Assembly: GCF_024166365.1 (NCBI RefSeq) | Contig: NC_064826.1 | Coordinates: 19,058,001 to 19,122,000, forward strand | Source: Elephas maximus indicus | Taxonomy: Eukaryota > Chordata > Mammalia > Proboscidea > Elephantidae | Length of the DNA stretch: 64,000 bases | Direction: 5' to 3' | In this document: positions 32,301-43,960 of the stretch, piece by piece | How positions within the stretch are numbered: position 1 is the stretch's first letter | Layout of the letters: each line of letters begins with the position of its first letter | Made by a program: the position numbers and the translations under genes | Notes under the pieces: generated by a model | What the model saw: only the letters and a program-made list of their open reading frames with translations | Told to the model about the DNA's origin: nothing | Database searches by the model: none

Positions 32301-33824
32301 GGTTCTCTCCATCCTGTCTTTGCCTCTCCCCGCCTGCAATATGTATGCACTCAACTCAGTTCCCGCTTTCATATGGTAAGCACACCTGTGCAGGCCCAGG
32401 CCTGCCTTTGGGATGCAGGTCTGAAGAGCATCTCCGCGTCCCCACTTTTGGGGCAGCCATGGCCTGGCAGCTGTCCAGGTAAGTGTCTCCTTTGCATGTT
32501 CTCCTTTGGGTGGATCATCCCAAGGCCAGGAATTGGGGGATGGGGTGAGGGATGATGGGGTTGTGGGGAGGAGGCAGTGGAGGGATGGTATTAGAAAGTC
32601 CAATTCTGGCCATAGATAGAGCTTCATCAGGAAAAAGCTGAGGTTTTGATCCACATTTGTCAGACTCCTGCATCTATTTCTCAATTGGTTGAGAACTTGG
32701 AGAGGAAATGTGTACAATTAATTTTCTCCCTTACTGCCAAACACAACCGACTATTCACTGGCTGTTAAATTTTGAGAAATATGTCCCCCAATTGGCATTA
32801 AGGGGCAAAATAATACGTGTGGAGATTAGGACTTCTGGTGCAGGGGCTGGGGTTATCGTGTTTTAGTGATCTGGGGCCTTTCAGTTCTTTGACCTTTTTC
32901 AAGTCATAGCAGCTAATGGTGGCTAGTGTCCATAGGCAGGCCACTGGGTTTTAGAGGTACCAGGCATAGGCCTTAGCAACAGTGGAATACACAGGCCACT
33001 GCTGCTGATGTTGATTCACATAGATGTAACCAAAACAGGCTTGCTGCAGAAGGGAAGGCACTATTGAATGGAACAAATTGTGCTGCCTGTATTCTCAGCC
33101 AGTATTGCAGGAGAGGACCTTAAGCTGCAATGGCATAATTTTCATGTGTATTTCAGAGCACATATGGGAAATTCTAGCCTTTAAATTGTGCTGGGGATTA
33201 GTGTGTGGCATTAGCTCAGTTTCACCCAATTGGATTTCCCTTTATCTTGATTTGAATTGCACTCATTATAGAGCCAGGGTGACACCTATGGGAGGAGCCA
33301 AGTTCTTTAATTCATGGTGGGTATCCAGAGTCACCTACTCATGTCTCAAGGTAGTACCAGATTTGCTGAATATATAAGCCCTAATAGTGGAATTTCTGGG
33401 ACCCAGGCTGTGTGACCCACCTCAAAGGAATGGTGGGTTTTATAATAAATACATAAAGACAAATGGAAGTGTGTATTATATAGGCAAACTGAGGTAGAGA
33501 GAAACAATGCATTAAAGATCTCAAAAGCTAGGAAGAATATTTAAAAGTGTTATGCTTGGACTCTTCTCTCCCTAGGAATCAGATCTATTCAGGAAATCAA
33601 GTAGGAACCATATTTGTTTCAAAATGTATTTAGATCTTTAAAACAGAAGCAGGGGGAGGATGAAAAAGGCATAAAGGAAAACAGGCTGATTAAGCTAAAA
33701 GAAAAGAAGGATATCTTGAGTAGAAAAGTGTTTTTAGAGGACAGAGTTGTTGGTACAAAAAGGGAAAAGACTAGGACCCAACTAATGTTAAAGATGGAAT
33801 TATAACAGAGGGTAATATTTAGTC
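29338..33824. other. KLF14 3' UTR and downstream flank, repeat-poor, no second gene seen
   Basis: The stop codon ends at 29337. I could not place the polyadenylation site with confidence; an AATAAA at about 33442 is too distant to assign. A MIR-like segment lies at about 30735-30850 (cagatgaagacactgaagcc; ctaggactcaggt-like end). No SINE, RTE or young L1 is present. Open frames of 60-150 codons on both strands (for example 31005-31412 and 32265-32717, both minus) have no recognisable domain. Confidence 0.6.
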
Positions 33825-33836
33825 ATTACTAAGTTA

Positions 33837-33984
33837 ACCCAGTGCCATCGAGTCGATTCTGACTCATAGCGACCCTATAGGACAGAGTGAAACTACCCCA
33901 TAGAGTTTCCAAGGAGTGCCTGGCAGATTCGAACTGTTGACCCAGCAGCCGTAGCACTTAACCACTATGCCACCAGAGTTTCCA
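33837..33984 (-). mobile_element. AfroSINE with perfect 12-bp TSD
   Basis: Reverse copy from 'gtgccatcgagtcgattctg' to the head complement 'ccactatgccaccagagttt'. The part around the B box is shortened. The duplication 'attactaagtta' occurs at 33825-33836 and 33985-33996, identical. Confidence 0.95.
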
Positions 33985-33996
33985 ATTACTAAGTTA

Positions 33997-34384
33997 GAGA
34001 AGGTGATTGGGACCCAAAGAGACCTACCAGAAGAATGGAAGCAAGTTCTCACAGAGAAAACAGGAATGCCCACCTCCACCGGGGCTCTTAGAGCCAAGAA
34101 ATTTTGACAAGTACCTACCTGAATCTGTGAAGAGACAATATACTAAGAGCATAGGGAGATCATCCCTTCAACACCGAGACAGGTATACTAGATGGCTACA
34201 GAACATGTAGCTATTACTTCCAACATTTTTAGCTGAGCTGCAGTGATATTACTGTTGTAAGTGGGACTACAAATATGGCTTGGGAAATGTGCAGAATTAA
34301 GTCTCTAAGGGAAAACGAGACACACGAAATACATCAAAGTAATTAATTGATATGACTTAGGAAGATAAAAGCATGATCACCTCA
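33997..34384. other. No gene seen
   Basis: Unique-looking sequence between a SINE and an RTE fragment. A 67-codon frame at 34007-34210 is unsupported. Confidence 0.5.
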
Positions 34385-34776
34385 ATGTTCTTAGGTGCCA
34401 TCGAGTTGGTTCCGACTCATAGTGCCTCCACATACAATAGAACGAAACACTGTCTGATCCTGCACCATCCTCACAATTGTTGTTAATGCCTGAGCCCATG
34501 GTTACAGCCACTGTATCAATCCATCTCACTGAGGGTCTTCCCCTTTTTCGATGACCCTCTGCTTTACCAATCATGATGTCCTTCTCCATGGACCGATCCC
34601 TCCTGATAACATGTCCAAAGTGTGTGAGACACAGTCTCACCATCCTTGCTTCTAAGGAACATTCTGGTTGCACTTCTTCCAAGACAGATTTGTTCGTTCC
34701 TTTAGCAGTCCATGGTATAGTAAATATTCTCCACCAACACCATGATTCAAAGGCATCAACTCTTCTAATAAGCATT
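34385..34776 (-). pseudogene. RTE-type LINE 3' end fragment
   Basis: Minus-strand copy, about 390 bases. The 3' terminus (gtgccatcgagttggttccg) is at left. A 132-codon open stretch reading minus (34377-34775) covers the end of the RTE protein, including MVRLCLTHFGHVIRRDRSME, IGKAEGHRKRGRPSVRWIDT and the terminus. 5'-truncated, with no RT domain. Confidence 0.85.
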
Positions 34777-34789
34777 TGTTAAAACAACA

Positions 34790-37470
34790 CTAACTTGTGA
34801 TTCGATTTAAAAACACCTTAGCAAACTGGTAACAAAACATAATTTCTTAAAATGATAAAGGGTGCCCACCAAAAACTTGCAGTGAAAATCAGGTTTAGTG
34901 TTGAAAGATTGCAAGTGTTCTGTTGACCAGATGATGAGATAGAAAGTCTCAACAAACTGCAGGTTAGTGATCATAAAACTAAAAATCTATATGTTGGGAA
35001 ATTTAACAAATCTCTACAGAACTCAGGTGAAAGGGAAAAATTACCAAACTTTAGAACCAAATGAAAACAAAATACACTACGCAGGAAAGCTTACGTGATG
35101 AAACAAACAGTACTGGGAGAGGGGGTACAGTTTATAGCCTTAACTATTTTTAATTCAAAAAATTGAAAGTAAATGAACAAAACTTTCAACTAGAGAAGAA
35201 AAGAAAAACCAACCCTCCAAAAATAGAAAAAGACACTACCATAGACCAGGCATTCTCAACAGGGAAGGTATGGCCTTTGAGGGAGTAAAAATTGGTTCTT
35301 GGTGGCGGGGGGTCGGGGGAGGGAGGTGAAAAAATCTTAGATATTACAGTGGGTATGGCCCTCCAAAGGGTCATGCTACATAAACAAATAAGCAGTATAT
35401 GTAAATTTTAGGAGAGAGGACAACTAGGAAAAAAATATCTAAAAAGGCTCCTTAAAAAAAAAAAAAAAAAAAAGGCTCCTTAGGGGGGTTATAATGAAAA
35501 AAAAAAAAAAGGTAAAAAATGCACTACCAAATAAAAGCAGAAATTAGTGAATCAGAAGAAAAAACAGGTAGAACTGAGCAAAACTTTTTTAAAAAAACTA
35601 ATAAAAATAGATTTCTTTGACAAATATGATAAAGAAAAAAGAGAAAAGGCACAAAAACACGATCAGGAATTTTTAAAAAGGGCATAAAAGCATAACACAG
35701 GAGCAAATTTTTTAAGTTATAAAAGTATAATGTAACTTTATATAAATCCAAAAAAAAAAAAAACCATGGGTTGAAAAAATTATAAGGATAATTTTATAGG
35801 AAAATACAAAATTTCACAACAGTCCAAGATAACGTAGAAACTCTGAAACTGAAATGGTAGTCAAAGATCTACCCCATAAAAAGGCACTAGTTCCAGGCAG
35901 TTGTATGGGCAATTTCTCCTGAACCTTCAAGAAAGGGAGGATAGAAAAAGACAGAAAATCATCCCATTTATAGAAACTCTGATTTATAGAAAATTATCCA
36001 ACTTTTTTTATATAGTTAAGACAACCCTGATACGAAAACAAGACAAGTAAAAGACATGAAAGAAACACTGCTGTAAATATGTATGCTAGAAAGTCTAATT
36101 CAGCAGTGAATGAAAGAATCACACATCACGATCATGTGAAGTTACCTCAGGAATGCAAGATTAATTCAATAATAGAGCTCTATCAATGTAATTCACTACA
36201 TTAATAGAATAAAGGAGAATATCAACAACTTTCTTATGTGTCGGCAATCATCAGTCAGAAAATGTAATAGACTAAGTGATCCCATATACAGTAACAGTAG
36301 CAACAATACAAAGAACCATTATGGAGAAAACTATAAAACTTTTACTGACTGATATAGAAGATCTAACTAAGTAGAGATTGACCATGTGTCCATTGATGGT
36401 AAAACTCAATATTATAGAGCTATCAGTTCTTTCCTCAAATTAATCTATATATTAAACACAATTCCAATTCAAACCCCCCAAATTATTTTTTCATGAAATG
36501 TTTTGAGTAAATATTACAGAAGAACAGAGGGGGAGGAGGGTGATGGAGAATTGCTTTATCAAAATATTATGAAGCTACAATAATTACGACAGTGTGATAG
36601 TGTGATATGGTGGAGGCATAGAAAAATGGAACCACGTAAAGAGCTCAGAAGTAGACCTGGAAAAAAAGACAGGCTAGCCAATAAATGCTACTGGGATAAT
36701 CGTCTCTTCATGAGAAGGAGAAAAAAAAAAGAAAGAAAAAAACAGGATAAAATGCATCATGACATTCTATCTCAAACCATACACAAAAACAAATTGCAGA
36801 TGGTCAAGACCTAAACATTTTTAAGCTTAATAAGTATTAGTAGGAAATACAGGAAAATCTCTGTATCATCAATGGATAAGGAAAGTCTTCTTGTTTAGGT
36901 TACAAAGATTTAAAAAGAACAAAAATTCAGAGAAGGAGGGGACAGATATATTTGCCTGCATCAAAATTTTGTGTCTATGGATGAACCCCTGAAACTACTG
37001 TCCTGAGATAATATTTAAACCTTAAACCAGAAATATCCCCTGAAGCCTTCTTAAAACCAAACAATAGTTTAGCTTAACTAGTAAAAAATATCTGCCTTGA
37101 GCATTGTGCTCTTTTAAGAACTATGTGGGATCAAATTGACAATAGCAACTTAAAAGATTAGATAGGAACCTTAGGGGCCAGTGAGCTTATGTTAATGGGG
37201 GAGGAACAACTCAGAAAAGGAGGGTGAGAATGGTTGTACAACTCAAAGAATATAATCAATGTCACTGAACTGTACATGTAGAAACTGTTGAATTGATATT
37301 TGACTTGCTATGTATGTTCTCAGAAGCAACAGCAAAATAAAATTAAAATTTTGCCTGTAAAAACATAAGTAAAATTAAATATCAAGCTACACTCTGAGAG
37401 AAAATGTTTAAGATTAATATCCAGAGTATATAAAGAACCAAAAACTCAAGAGATAAGAAGAACAACAACA
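34790..37470 (+). mobile_element. Old L1 (L1M-type), plus strand
   Basis: Decayed ORF2: 'gggtgcccaccaaaaacttg' near the RT start, 'aaaacacgatcaggaa', 'caattccaattcaaaccccc', 'gaattgctttatcaaaatat' and 'gcatagaaaaatggaaccac' follow the usual ORF2 order. It is split by another L1 3' end at 36972-37344 and resumes at 37345 (aaaacataagtaaaattaaa; ccagagtatataaagaacca). No frame exceeds about 75 codons. Several poly-A runs (35453-35472, 35500-35514, 35750-35763). Confidence 0.7.
36972..37344 (+). mobile_element. Older afrotherian L1 3' UTR, with TSD
   Basis: Plus-oriented copy of the element seen in reverse at 11705-12338. Shared blocks include 'gtttagcttaactagtaaaa' and 'tgggatcaaattgacaatag', ending 'gcaaaataaaatt'. 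The duplication 'aaaattttg' occurs at 36963-36971 and 37345-37353. Inserted into the old L1 above. Confidence 0.75.
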
Positions 37471-38322
37471 ACAAAATGATCAAAGGATACTAACAGGCAA
37501 TTTAAAGAAAGAAGCTGGATTGAGAGACCCAGGGGTCTTTAACCTTCTATATAATGCTTTCACTCTTAAAAAAAAAGAATTATTTTCATGGATTGCTTGC
37601 TAAGTAAAAAAAAAAAAAAAAATTAATATAATATTTTAAAGGAGGAAAACAAAATACTGTTTGTCAAAAAAACAAAAGCAGATGGTAGGGTGGGAAATGA
37701 TATATGAGGCAAATGTTAATAAAAGAGAACAGGTGTGACAAGATTAACACCAGAGTCAAAATACAATGCTAAGGGCACAGTATGGGGAGGACAAAGATCA
37801 TTGTTTGTGTGGACAAAACGTGAAGTACACTAAGAGCCTAAAACACTCAAAAACCTTTTTGCACATATATTAGAGGCATCATGGGCCATTTTTTCAGCTC
37901 AGGAGCTCTGGAGCCTATTCCAGAGCTGGGTCGGGGGAGTGCTGTCCCCTTCCCTAACTTGGAATTCAAGGACCCACCCCCATTTTCTGAAGCTTCATTG
38001 CAGGGTGTAAGGTGGGGGTGGTGTGTGAACACATGTTAAACAAGACATGAACTGAACCCAATTTCCCTCAGGAAATCTTTCTTTTCTTAGGGCACTTGCT
38101 TCCTTTCACCTCCTCCCCAATGCTCTTTGCTTCTCTCATTTCTGCCTAATGATAGTTGAAGAGCCATTAGACCCAGCACACAAATCACCAAAAGCCAGCT
38201 CCCCTTTCAAACTCTTCTAGTTTAGTAAAGCTGAAGAAAATCAGCTCAAACATACATACATTTACAATTTGCAAACAACAAAAAAATCATAGTATTTTTT
38301 TTATCATCTAGCTCTAAAAAAG
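37471..38322. other. No gene seen
   Basis: Mostly unassigned sequence with a poly-A run at 37607-37622. A 61-codon frame at 37847-38032 minus is unsupported. The left part may be further L1M decay. Confidence 0.45.
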
Positions 38323-38470
38323 ACAAAACCAAACCCATTGCCACTGAGTCGATTCTGACTCATAGAGACCCTATAGGATAGAGTAGAACCGTCCCATAGG
38401 GTTTCCAAGGAGTGACCCGTAGATTCAAACCGCTAACCTTTTGGTATGCAGCCAAGCTCTTAACCACTAA
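38323..38470 (-). mobile_element. AfroSINE, head partly missing
   Basis: Reverse copy beginning with the A-tail complement region 'acaaaaccaaacccattgcc' and ending at 'caagctcttaaccacta', so the outermost head is lost. Confidence 0.85.
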
Positions 38471-39026
38471 TCACATCTTATTAACACGCCCCACACCTGT
38501 TAATGATGGAGGAAAGCTTAAACTTGTCAGTTAAATGTAACTTAGTCACTTTCAGCTTAAAATATTCCCTTTCAGTCTAATTCAGTCTCTTTGAGATAAA
38601 TATTCAATCAATTCAAAGTTCAAATTCACGTTCAGGGCTGCCTTCTCCCAAGGGTCTCCCCCTCCTTCCCACCAAGGTTTCTGAACGTGGGGAGTTTACA
38701 TTTTCTCACTAAGGCAGGAAGGAAGGCAGTCCCAGGGCTGTGTGCCGTGGTCTGGGGCCTCACTCATTTTCCAGCCCTGTGACTGTTCTGGGGGTCTCTG
38801 GGATACAGTGCTAGTATCCAACAAATTACAACGAATCCCGTCTGGCTTTGGGGTGCCTATCTGGCACTCACTGCTGAAGTCTGTGATCCTACTATAGCCT
38901 CTAGTTGTGAGGTCTCTGCTGGGAGTGACTTTCTCATCCCAAATGCAGATCTCTTCTGGCTCTTGGGTTCTCTCAGTTGTGCACTCTCTCACCAAGGCAT
39001 GAAAAATATTCTGGATCCCCTCTGCC
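38471..39026. other. No gene seen
   Basis: Unique-looking sequence. A 118-codon frame at 38696-39052 minus crosses into the LTR and has no recognisable domain. Confidence 0.5.
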
Positions 39027-39855
39027 TTAGTTTCTTTCGGCTGCCATAACAAAACCCCACAAAGTAGGTGGCTTTAAATAACAGAAATGTATTGCCTCAC
39101 AGTTTTGGAAGCTGGGCCATGCTCTGTCTGCTCTAGAAAATCCTTCCTTGTGTCTTCTAGCTTCTGGTAGCCCTGGGCATTTCTTGGCATTCCTTGGCTT
39201 GCAGTTGTGTCTGTCACATGGCCATTCTTCCTCTTGTGTGACTCTGTCTGATCTCCGTTTTTATAAGATACCACTCAGAAGGGTTTAGGACCCACCCTAC
39301 TCCAGTATTAACCTAACTGATATCATCTTCAAAGAAAAACCCTATTTCCCCAAACACAGTGACATTCACAATTACAGGGGTTAGAATTTCAACATCCAGG
39401 CTCCCCACCCCCATCCGAAAGTAGAGCGTTCCTGTGAACCCTTTCATAAGCCGAGATGACATCAAGTGAAGAAGCAATTACCATCCATTTATACAGGAAA
39501 ATTTTTTGAGCATTCCCAGACTCAAAAAATAACCTACCAAATCATACCAAATAACACATAAAACCTAAAATGACACTAAAATATAGTAAAAACAGGAATG
39601 ATATGATAAATACACAGCCTATTTAAAGAAGATGCTAGGTGTAGTTCCTGGGGAACAAGCTTGGCAAAATGACGTTCACCTTGTGCGCTGCTTCTTCAAC
39701 TGCTCGCTGCAAAACAAACACTGAATGCTGTTTCTGCTTCTTGCCTTTTTTGGTATTAATGTAGGTCTTTCATAACAGCAGAGTGGCATAAAGCGAACTT
39801 TTCAAAAGAGGGGGATACCTGTATTTTTTTTGTGAGACACAATTCAATCCATGAC
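39027..39855 (-). mobile_element. MaLR (MLT1/MST-type) LTR, split by a DNA transposon
   Basis: Minus-oriented LTR: 'ctgccttagtttctttcggc', 'ctgccataacaaaaccccac', 'gtattgcctcacagttttgg' and 'gttagaatttcaacatccag' on the left of the insert (39027-39404), and 'gtgagacacaattcaatcca' on its right (39829-39855). The order matches MaLR LTR complements. Confidence 0.75.
39405..39828. mobile_element. Nonautonomous DNA transposon with imperfect terminal inverted repeats
   Basis: About 420 bases inside the LTR. The left end (ccccatccgaaagtagagcg) and right end (aaaagagggggatacctgta) are imperfect inverted repeats of the form ATCCGAAAGT / CTTTTCAAAAGAGGGGGAT. Internal blocks 'aaataacctaccaaatcata' and 'aataacacataaaacctaaa' are familiar from a mammal-wide DNA element whose name I cannot give with certainty. 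No transposase. Confidence 0.55.
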
Positions 39856-40334
39856 ACCCTCCATACCACGCCCATGCCACAGGGAACTGGGGTGCAAACA
39901 CAGGTCTATCTGCTAGACACCTCTCAGCCATTTCAGAATTGCCTCTTGAGTGGCACCACGTTTCTCCAGCACCGCGCTAAATATGTAGTGGAAGTGGACA
40001 AACAGCCCATAAGCTTCAGATTCTACCTCAACTCATCCACTGTTGCTGATGTCATGACCATCTTCCCCATTCTGGGCCAAGGCCAAAGGAAAGATGGGGA
40101 TGGTGGGTCCCTTCTCAGGGATCCAGGCACCAAGTAAGTCTAGTCTCAACCCCTCTGACCACTCCCCTCTCCTTGGCTTCCTCCATCAGTAGGAGGCAAC
40201 TTCCTACTGTCATACCCGAAATTTGCTCTGTTAATTATAATAAAAAGTTACATCCAGACTGCAGGTTTGGCTGGAGGTTTTGGAATTCGGAACTTCCTTC
40301 GCTTTTGCAATAAAACCTTTGAGATTGTTACTTA
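39856..40334. other. No gene seen
   Basis: Unique-looking sequence. A 101-codon plus-strand frame at 39832-40137 starts in the LTR end and is unsupported. Confidence 0.45.
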
Positions 40335-40556
40335 GTTATGTTCCGCTGCTATTCATAAGGCTTCCACTTGCTAATTTTTTTCAGAAGTAGTCCACCAGGT
40401 CCTTCTTCCTAGTCTCTCTTAATCTGTAAGCTCAGCTGAAACCTGTCTGCTATGGGTGACCCTGCTGGTATTTGAATACCGGTGGCATAGCCTCCAGCAT
40501 CACAGCAACACACAAGCCCTCACGGTAGGACAAACTGACAGACACTTGGGGGGTCT
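40335..40556 (-). mobile_element. RTE-type LINE, inverted 5' segment
   Basis: Reverse-oriented RTE 5' region: 'ttccgctgctattcataagg', 'aggtccttcttcctagtctc' and 'atgggtgaccctgctggtat'. The complement of this sequence is the fragment at 2518-2725. It abuts a forward-oriented RTE 3' half at 40561, indicating a 5' inversion. Confidence 0.75.
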
Positions 40557-40560
40557 GTCA

Positions 40561-41181
40561 CAGTTGAAGACTGAAGTTGTCAAGGATTTCATTTTCCTTG
40601 GATCCACAATCAATGCTCATGGAAGCAGCAGTCAAGAAATCGAACAATGCATTGTGTTGGGCAAATCTACTGCAAAAGATCTCTTTAAAGTGTTCAAAAA
40701 GCAGGTATGTTACTTTAAGGTCTAAGGTATGCCTGACCCAAAACATGGTGTTTTCAATCGCCTCATATGCATGTGAAAGTTAGGCAATGAATAAAGAAGG
40801 CTGAAGAATTGATGCCTTTGGGTTATGGTGCTGGTGAAGAATATCGAATATACCATGGACTGCCAGGAGAACGAGCAATTCTGTCTTGGGAAGAAGTACA
40901 GCCAGAATGCTCCTTAGAAACAAGGATGGAGAGACTTCGTCTCACATACTTTGGACATATTATCGGGGGGACAAGTCCCTGAAGAAGGACATCACAATTG
41001 GTAAAGTAGAGGGTCGGCAAAAAAGAAGACCTTCAGCTAGATGGACTGACACAGTGGCTGCAACAATGGGCTGAAGCATAACGATGACACTGAGGATAGC
41101 GTAGGATGGGGGAGTGTTTCGTTCCGTTGGACACAGGGTCACTGTGAGTCAGAACCAACTCCATGGCACCTAAAAACAACA
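40561..41181 (+). pseudogene. RTE-type LINE, C-terminal coding region and 3' end
   Basis: Plus-strand RTE from 'actgaagttgtcaaggattt' to the 3' terminus 'agtcagaaccaactccatgg' and an A/C-rich tail. Open pieces encode EVVKDFIFLGSTINAHGSSS near the start (40456-40725) and, in a different frame, FSIASYACES at 40783 and then the IGKVEGRQK region (40886-41074). Frameshifts and a stop after the ACES motif make it inactive. The RT catalytic region was not copied. Confidence 0.85.
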
Positions 41182-41845
41182 AGCCAAACAGGCTTCGGAG
41201 CCGATTTTGAAAATCAAAAGCTAAATTATGGTCATTATCTACATTTGCATGCCTGCTGTGACAATCCTCGTGCTCCTGGGGGAAATAGATGCCACTGGCT
41301 GAAAAGGGAACAGCCACAGGGATGAAAACAAAGGAAAAATAAAAATCACACTAATATTTTTCAAAACTTATTTTCTCCCTCACACCTGGGTTTTAGTCTG
41401 GATAAAGGTTAATCCTGAGTTCTAACTAAGCAAATATCTTTTTCTCTCTAACAAATTGGATCCTTACAAGAAAACAGACTTAATGAATGTAAATAAAACA
41501 AAAGCAAGCTCTAAACTGTCTCCTGTAGACCCCTGGCCTCAGGAAAATCCGCTGGGGGAGGAAGGATTATAGCTATTATTGCTCCAATCAGGCTATGGCA
41601 CAGTAGTTGGTGGGGAGGGGTCCATCAGCATCCTGTCACCCAGCTGGTCCCCAAGGAGGTCTGGGTCCACTCATCCAGTCAAGAGAGATGGCAGCAACTC
41701 GGTGGGTGGGGTCCAGCAGGTGTCAGCGGTGGATTGGGCTGGAGTGCATCTAGCAGCCCCAGAGGCAGTACCAGGGGCTTTTTCCTCCTGGCTGTGTGTG
41801 GTCAGGGCTTTTGTGTAAAATCACCGGGCTGTCATGGGCTGGGTC
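41182..41845. other. No gene seen
   Basis: Unique-looking sequence, partly G-rich (41600-41830). Frames at 41579-41818 and 41734-41952 overlap and are unsupported. Confidence 0.5.
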
Positions 41846-42009
41846 AGACAATTCAGCAGACACTTATTGAGCACTTACAATGTGTCAGGCACTGGGAACC
41901 AAGGTGTATGAATAGTAGTATTTATAAGCACTTGGGATGTATCAGTGAATAAAACAAAGATCCCTGCCCTCATGATTTTATATTCCTGCAGAAGGAATAT
42001 AGACAGTAA

Positions 42010-42235
42010 AAACCAAACCAGTTTTGTTAAATTGATTCCAACTCATGGTGACCCCTGTGCCTAGAAAGTGAGTTTCTCTTCTAACAATCAGAGTAGAATT
42101 GTGATCCATAGGGTTTTCTGTGGCTGGTTTTTGGAAGTAGATCACCAGGCCTTTCTTCCAAGGTGCCTCTGGGTGACTTGAACCAACTTTTGGTTAGCAG
42201 TTTGAGTATTAACAGTTTGCAGCACCCAAGACTCC
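42010..42235 (-). mobile_element. AfroSINE, second subfamily, with TSD
   Basis: Reverse copy: 'ttaaattgattccaactcat', 'tagggttttctgtggctggt', 'caccaggcctttcttccaag' and the head complement 'tttgcagcacccaagactcc'. Flanked by 'atatagacagtaa' (41997-42009) and 'atatagacaataa' (42236-42248), one difference. An unusual insert of about 25 bases (cctagaaagtgagtttctct) interrupts its tail region. Confidence 0.9.
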
Positions 42236-42719
42236 ATATAGACAATAACAATAAGTAAATAATATCGTATGTTAGATAATAAAGAATAGGGAATGAATAA
42301 AAAATGGAGCAGGCTAAATGGGAGTAGGACTGTTGGTGTGGGGTGAGGGGTTAGGCTGGGTAATAACTAGGGTGATCTGGATAGGTTTCATTGTGCAAAT
42401 GAAATATGCATAAAGACTTGTAGGATCTGAGGAAGTCAGCCAGGAGATATCTGGGTGGAAAGTGTGCCAGATAGAAGGAACAGCTAAAGAAACAACCCTA
42501 GGTGGAGAGGTCAAGGAACAGGAAGGAGACCAGTATGACCACAGCAGAGTTATGGTCAGGAGGAAAGAGGGGTGCCAGACTACTATGGCCTTCTAGGCCA
42601 TTGAAACGACTTCAAACTTTTCTCTGAGCAAAATGGAGAGCCACTAACGATTTTGAGCATAATCATGATATGGTCTGCCTTATGTTTAAAAGGAACATTC
42701 TAGTTCTGTATTAATACAA

Positions 42720-42894
42720 AAAAAAAATTAAACCCATTGCTGTTGAATCGATTCTGACTCATAGCAACCCTATAGCGACCCTCTAGGACAGAGTATAACT
42801 GCCCCATAGGGTTTCCGAGGAGCAGCTGGTGGATTTGAACTGCAGATCTTTTGGTTAGCAGTTGATCTCTTAACCATTGACCCACCAGTGCTCC
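42720..42894 (-). mobile_element. AfroSINE with a small internal duplication
   Basis: Reverse copy; the tail region contains 'gcaaccctatagcgaccctc', where the 'gaccctatag' step is repeated. Head complement ends 'gacccaccagtgctcc'. Flanks share only 'gtatta'. Confidence 0.85.
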
Positions 42895-43960
42895 GTATTA
42901 GAGAGGTTTAAATGAGGAGATCTGTTAGAAAACTGTTTCACTAATCTAGGTAAGAGATGATGGTGGCTGGGACCAGAGAGATGGTAGAGGACATGGTGAG
43001 AAATTGTCAGCTTCTGATGTATTTTAAAGGAAGAGCCAACAAGCTTTCTAACAGATTGAATATGGCGAGTGAGAGAATGAGAAGAGTCAAGGCTGACTCT
43101 AAGCTTTTTGGCCTGAGCAGCTGGGAGGATGGGGAAGGCTAGAAGTGGGACGGACTTTTAGGGGAAGAACAAAAGTTCAGTTTTAGATATGTTGAGTTTG
43201 AGATGTATATTAGACATACCAGTTGAAAATTTGAGTAAACAGTGGAATAAATAAGTACAGAGGGTGGGGGAGGAGGGAGATCTGGGCTGGAGATAAAAAC
43301 TTGGGAACTATCAACACAAAGATTTATTTAAAGTCTGAGACATCACCATGAGAGTGAATGTAGAGAAAAAAGAGAAGAAAGGCTAGGGACTGATCCCTGG
43401 GCACTACACCATGAAGGGCTGAGGGAGAGGAGGAGGAACGAGCAAAGAAGATAGAGAGGGGTTGACCACTGAGATAGGAAGAAAGAAAAGAGTGTGATGT
43501 CCTAGAAGCCTAGAAGGGAAAATGTATCCAAAAAGGGAGTGGTCCACTCTGCCAGATGTTCGTGCAAAGTCAAGTAGGATGAAGGCTTGGAACCTGACAT
43601 TGGCTCTAGCCACTCCAAAGTCATTGGAAACCTCGACAAGAGCAGTTAGAGTGGAGTGGTAAAAGCAAATGCCTGATTGCAGTGGATTTAAGAAAGAACG
43701 AGAGAAAAGGAACTAAAGACCATGAGTATAGGCCATTAGTTTGAGACATTTTGTTGCAAAAGGGAGCAAAGAAATATGGTGGGAGTTTGCAGGAAAATGG
43801 GGTCAAGAGAAGTGATTTTTTTGTGTGTGTGCATTTTTTTTTTTTTTAAGATGAGCCAAAAACAGTCTGCTTATGTGCTGATGAAAATGATCCAAGAGGT
43901 AGTAAAAAGTTGTTTATGTAAGACAGAGAGCTGGGAGAATTTCAGGAGTGATATCCTTAA

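Larger units (their letters stand above)
41846..43830 (+). repeat. Long ancient noncoding repeat, copy 3 (most complete)
   Basis: About 2 kb in family order, starting 'cacttattgagcacttacaa' and 'atccctgccctcatgatttt', through 'ttctaggccattgaaacgac', 'aagagatgatggtggctggg', 'tttttggcctgagcagctgg' and 'gatccctgggcactacacca', to 'gagtataggccattagtttg'. SINEs interrupt it at 42010 and 42720. I recall near-identical architecture in many mammalian genomes but cannot give the family name. No coding potential. Confidence 0.6.

Noticed and set aside
33438-33447. KLF14 polyadenylation signal (AATAAA)
   Set aside because: It lies over 4 kb past the stop codon with nothing linking it to the gene. A transcript end cannot be inferred from this hexamer alone.
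38696-39052. 118-codon minus frame
   Set aside because: Runs from unassigned sequence into a MaLR LTR, with no domain.
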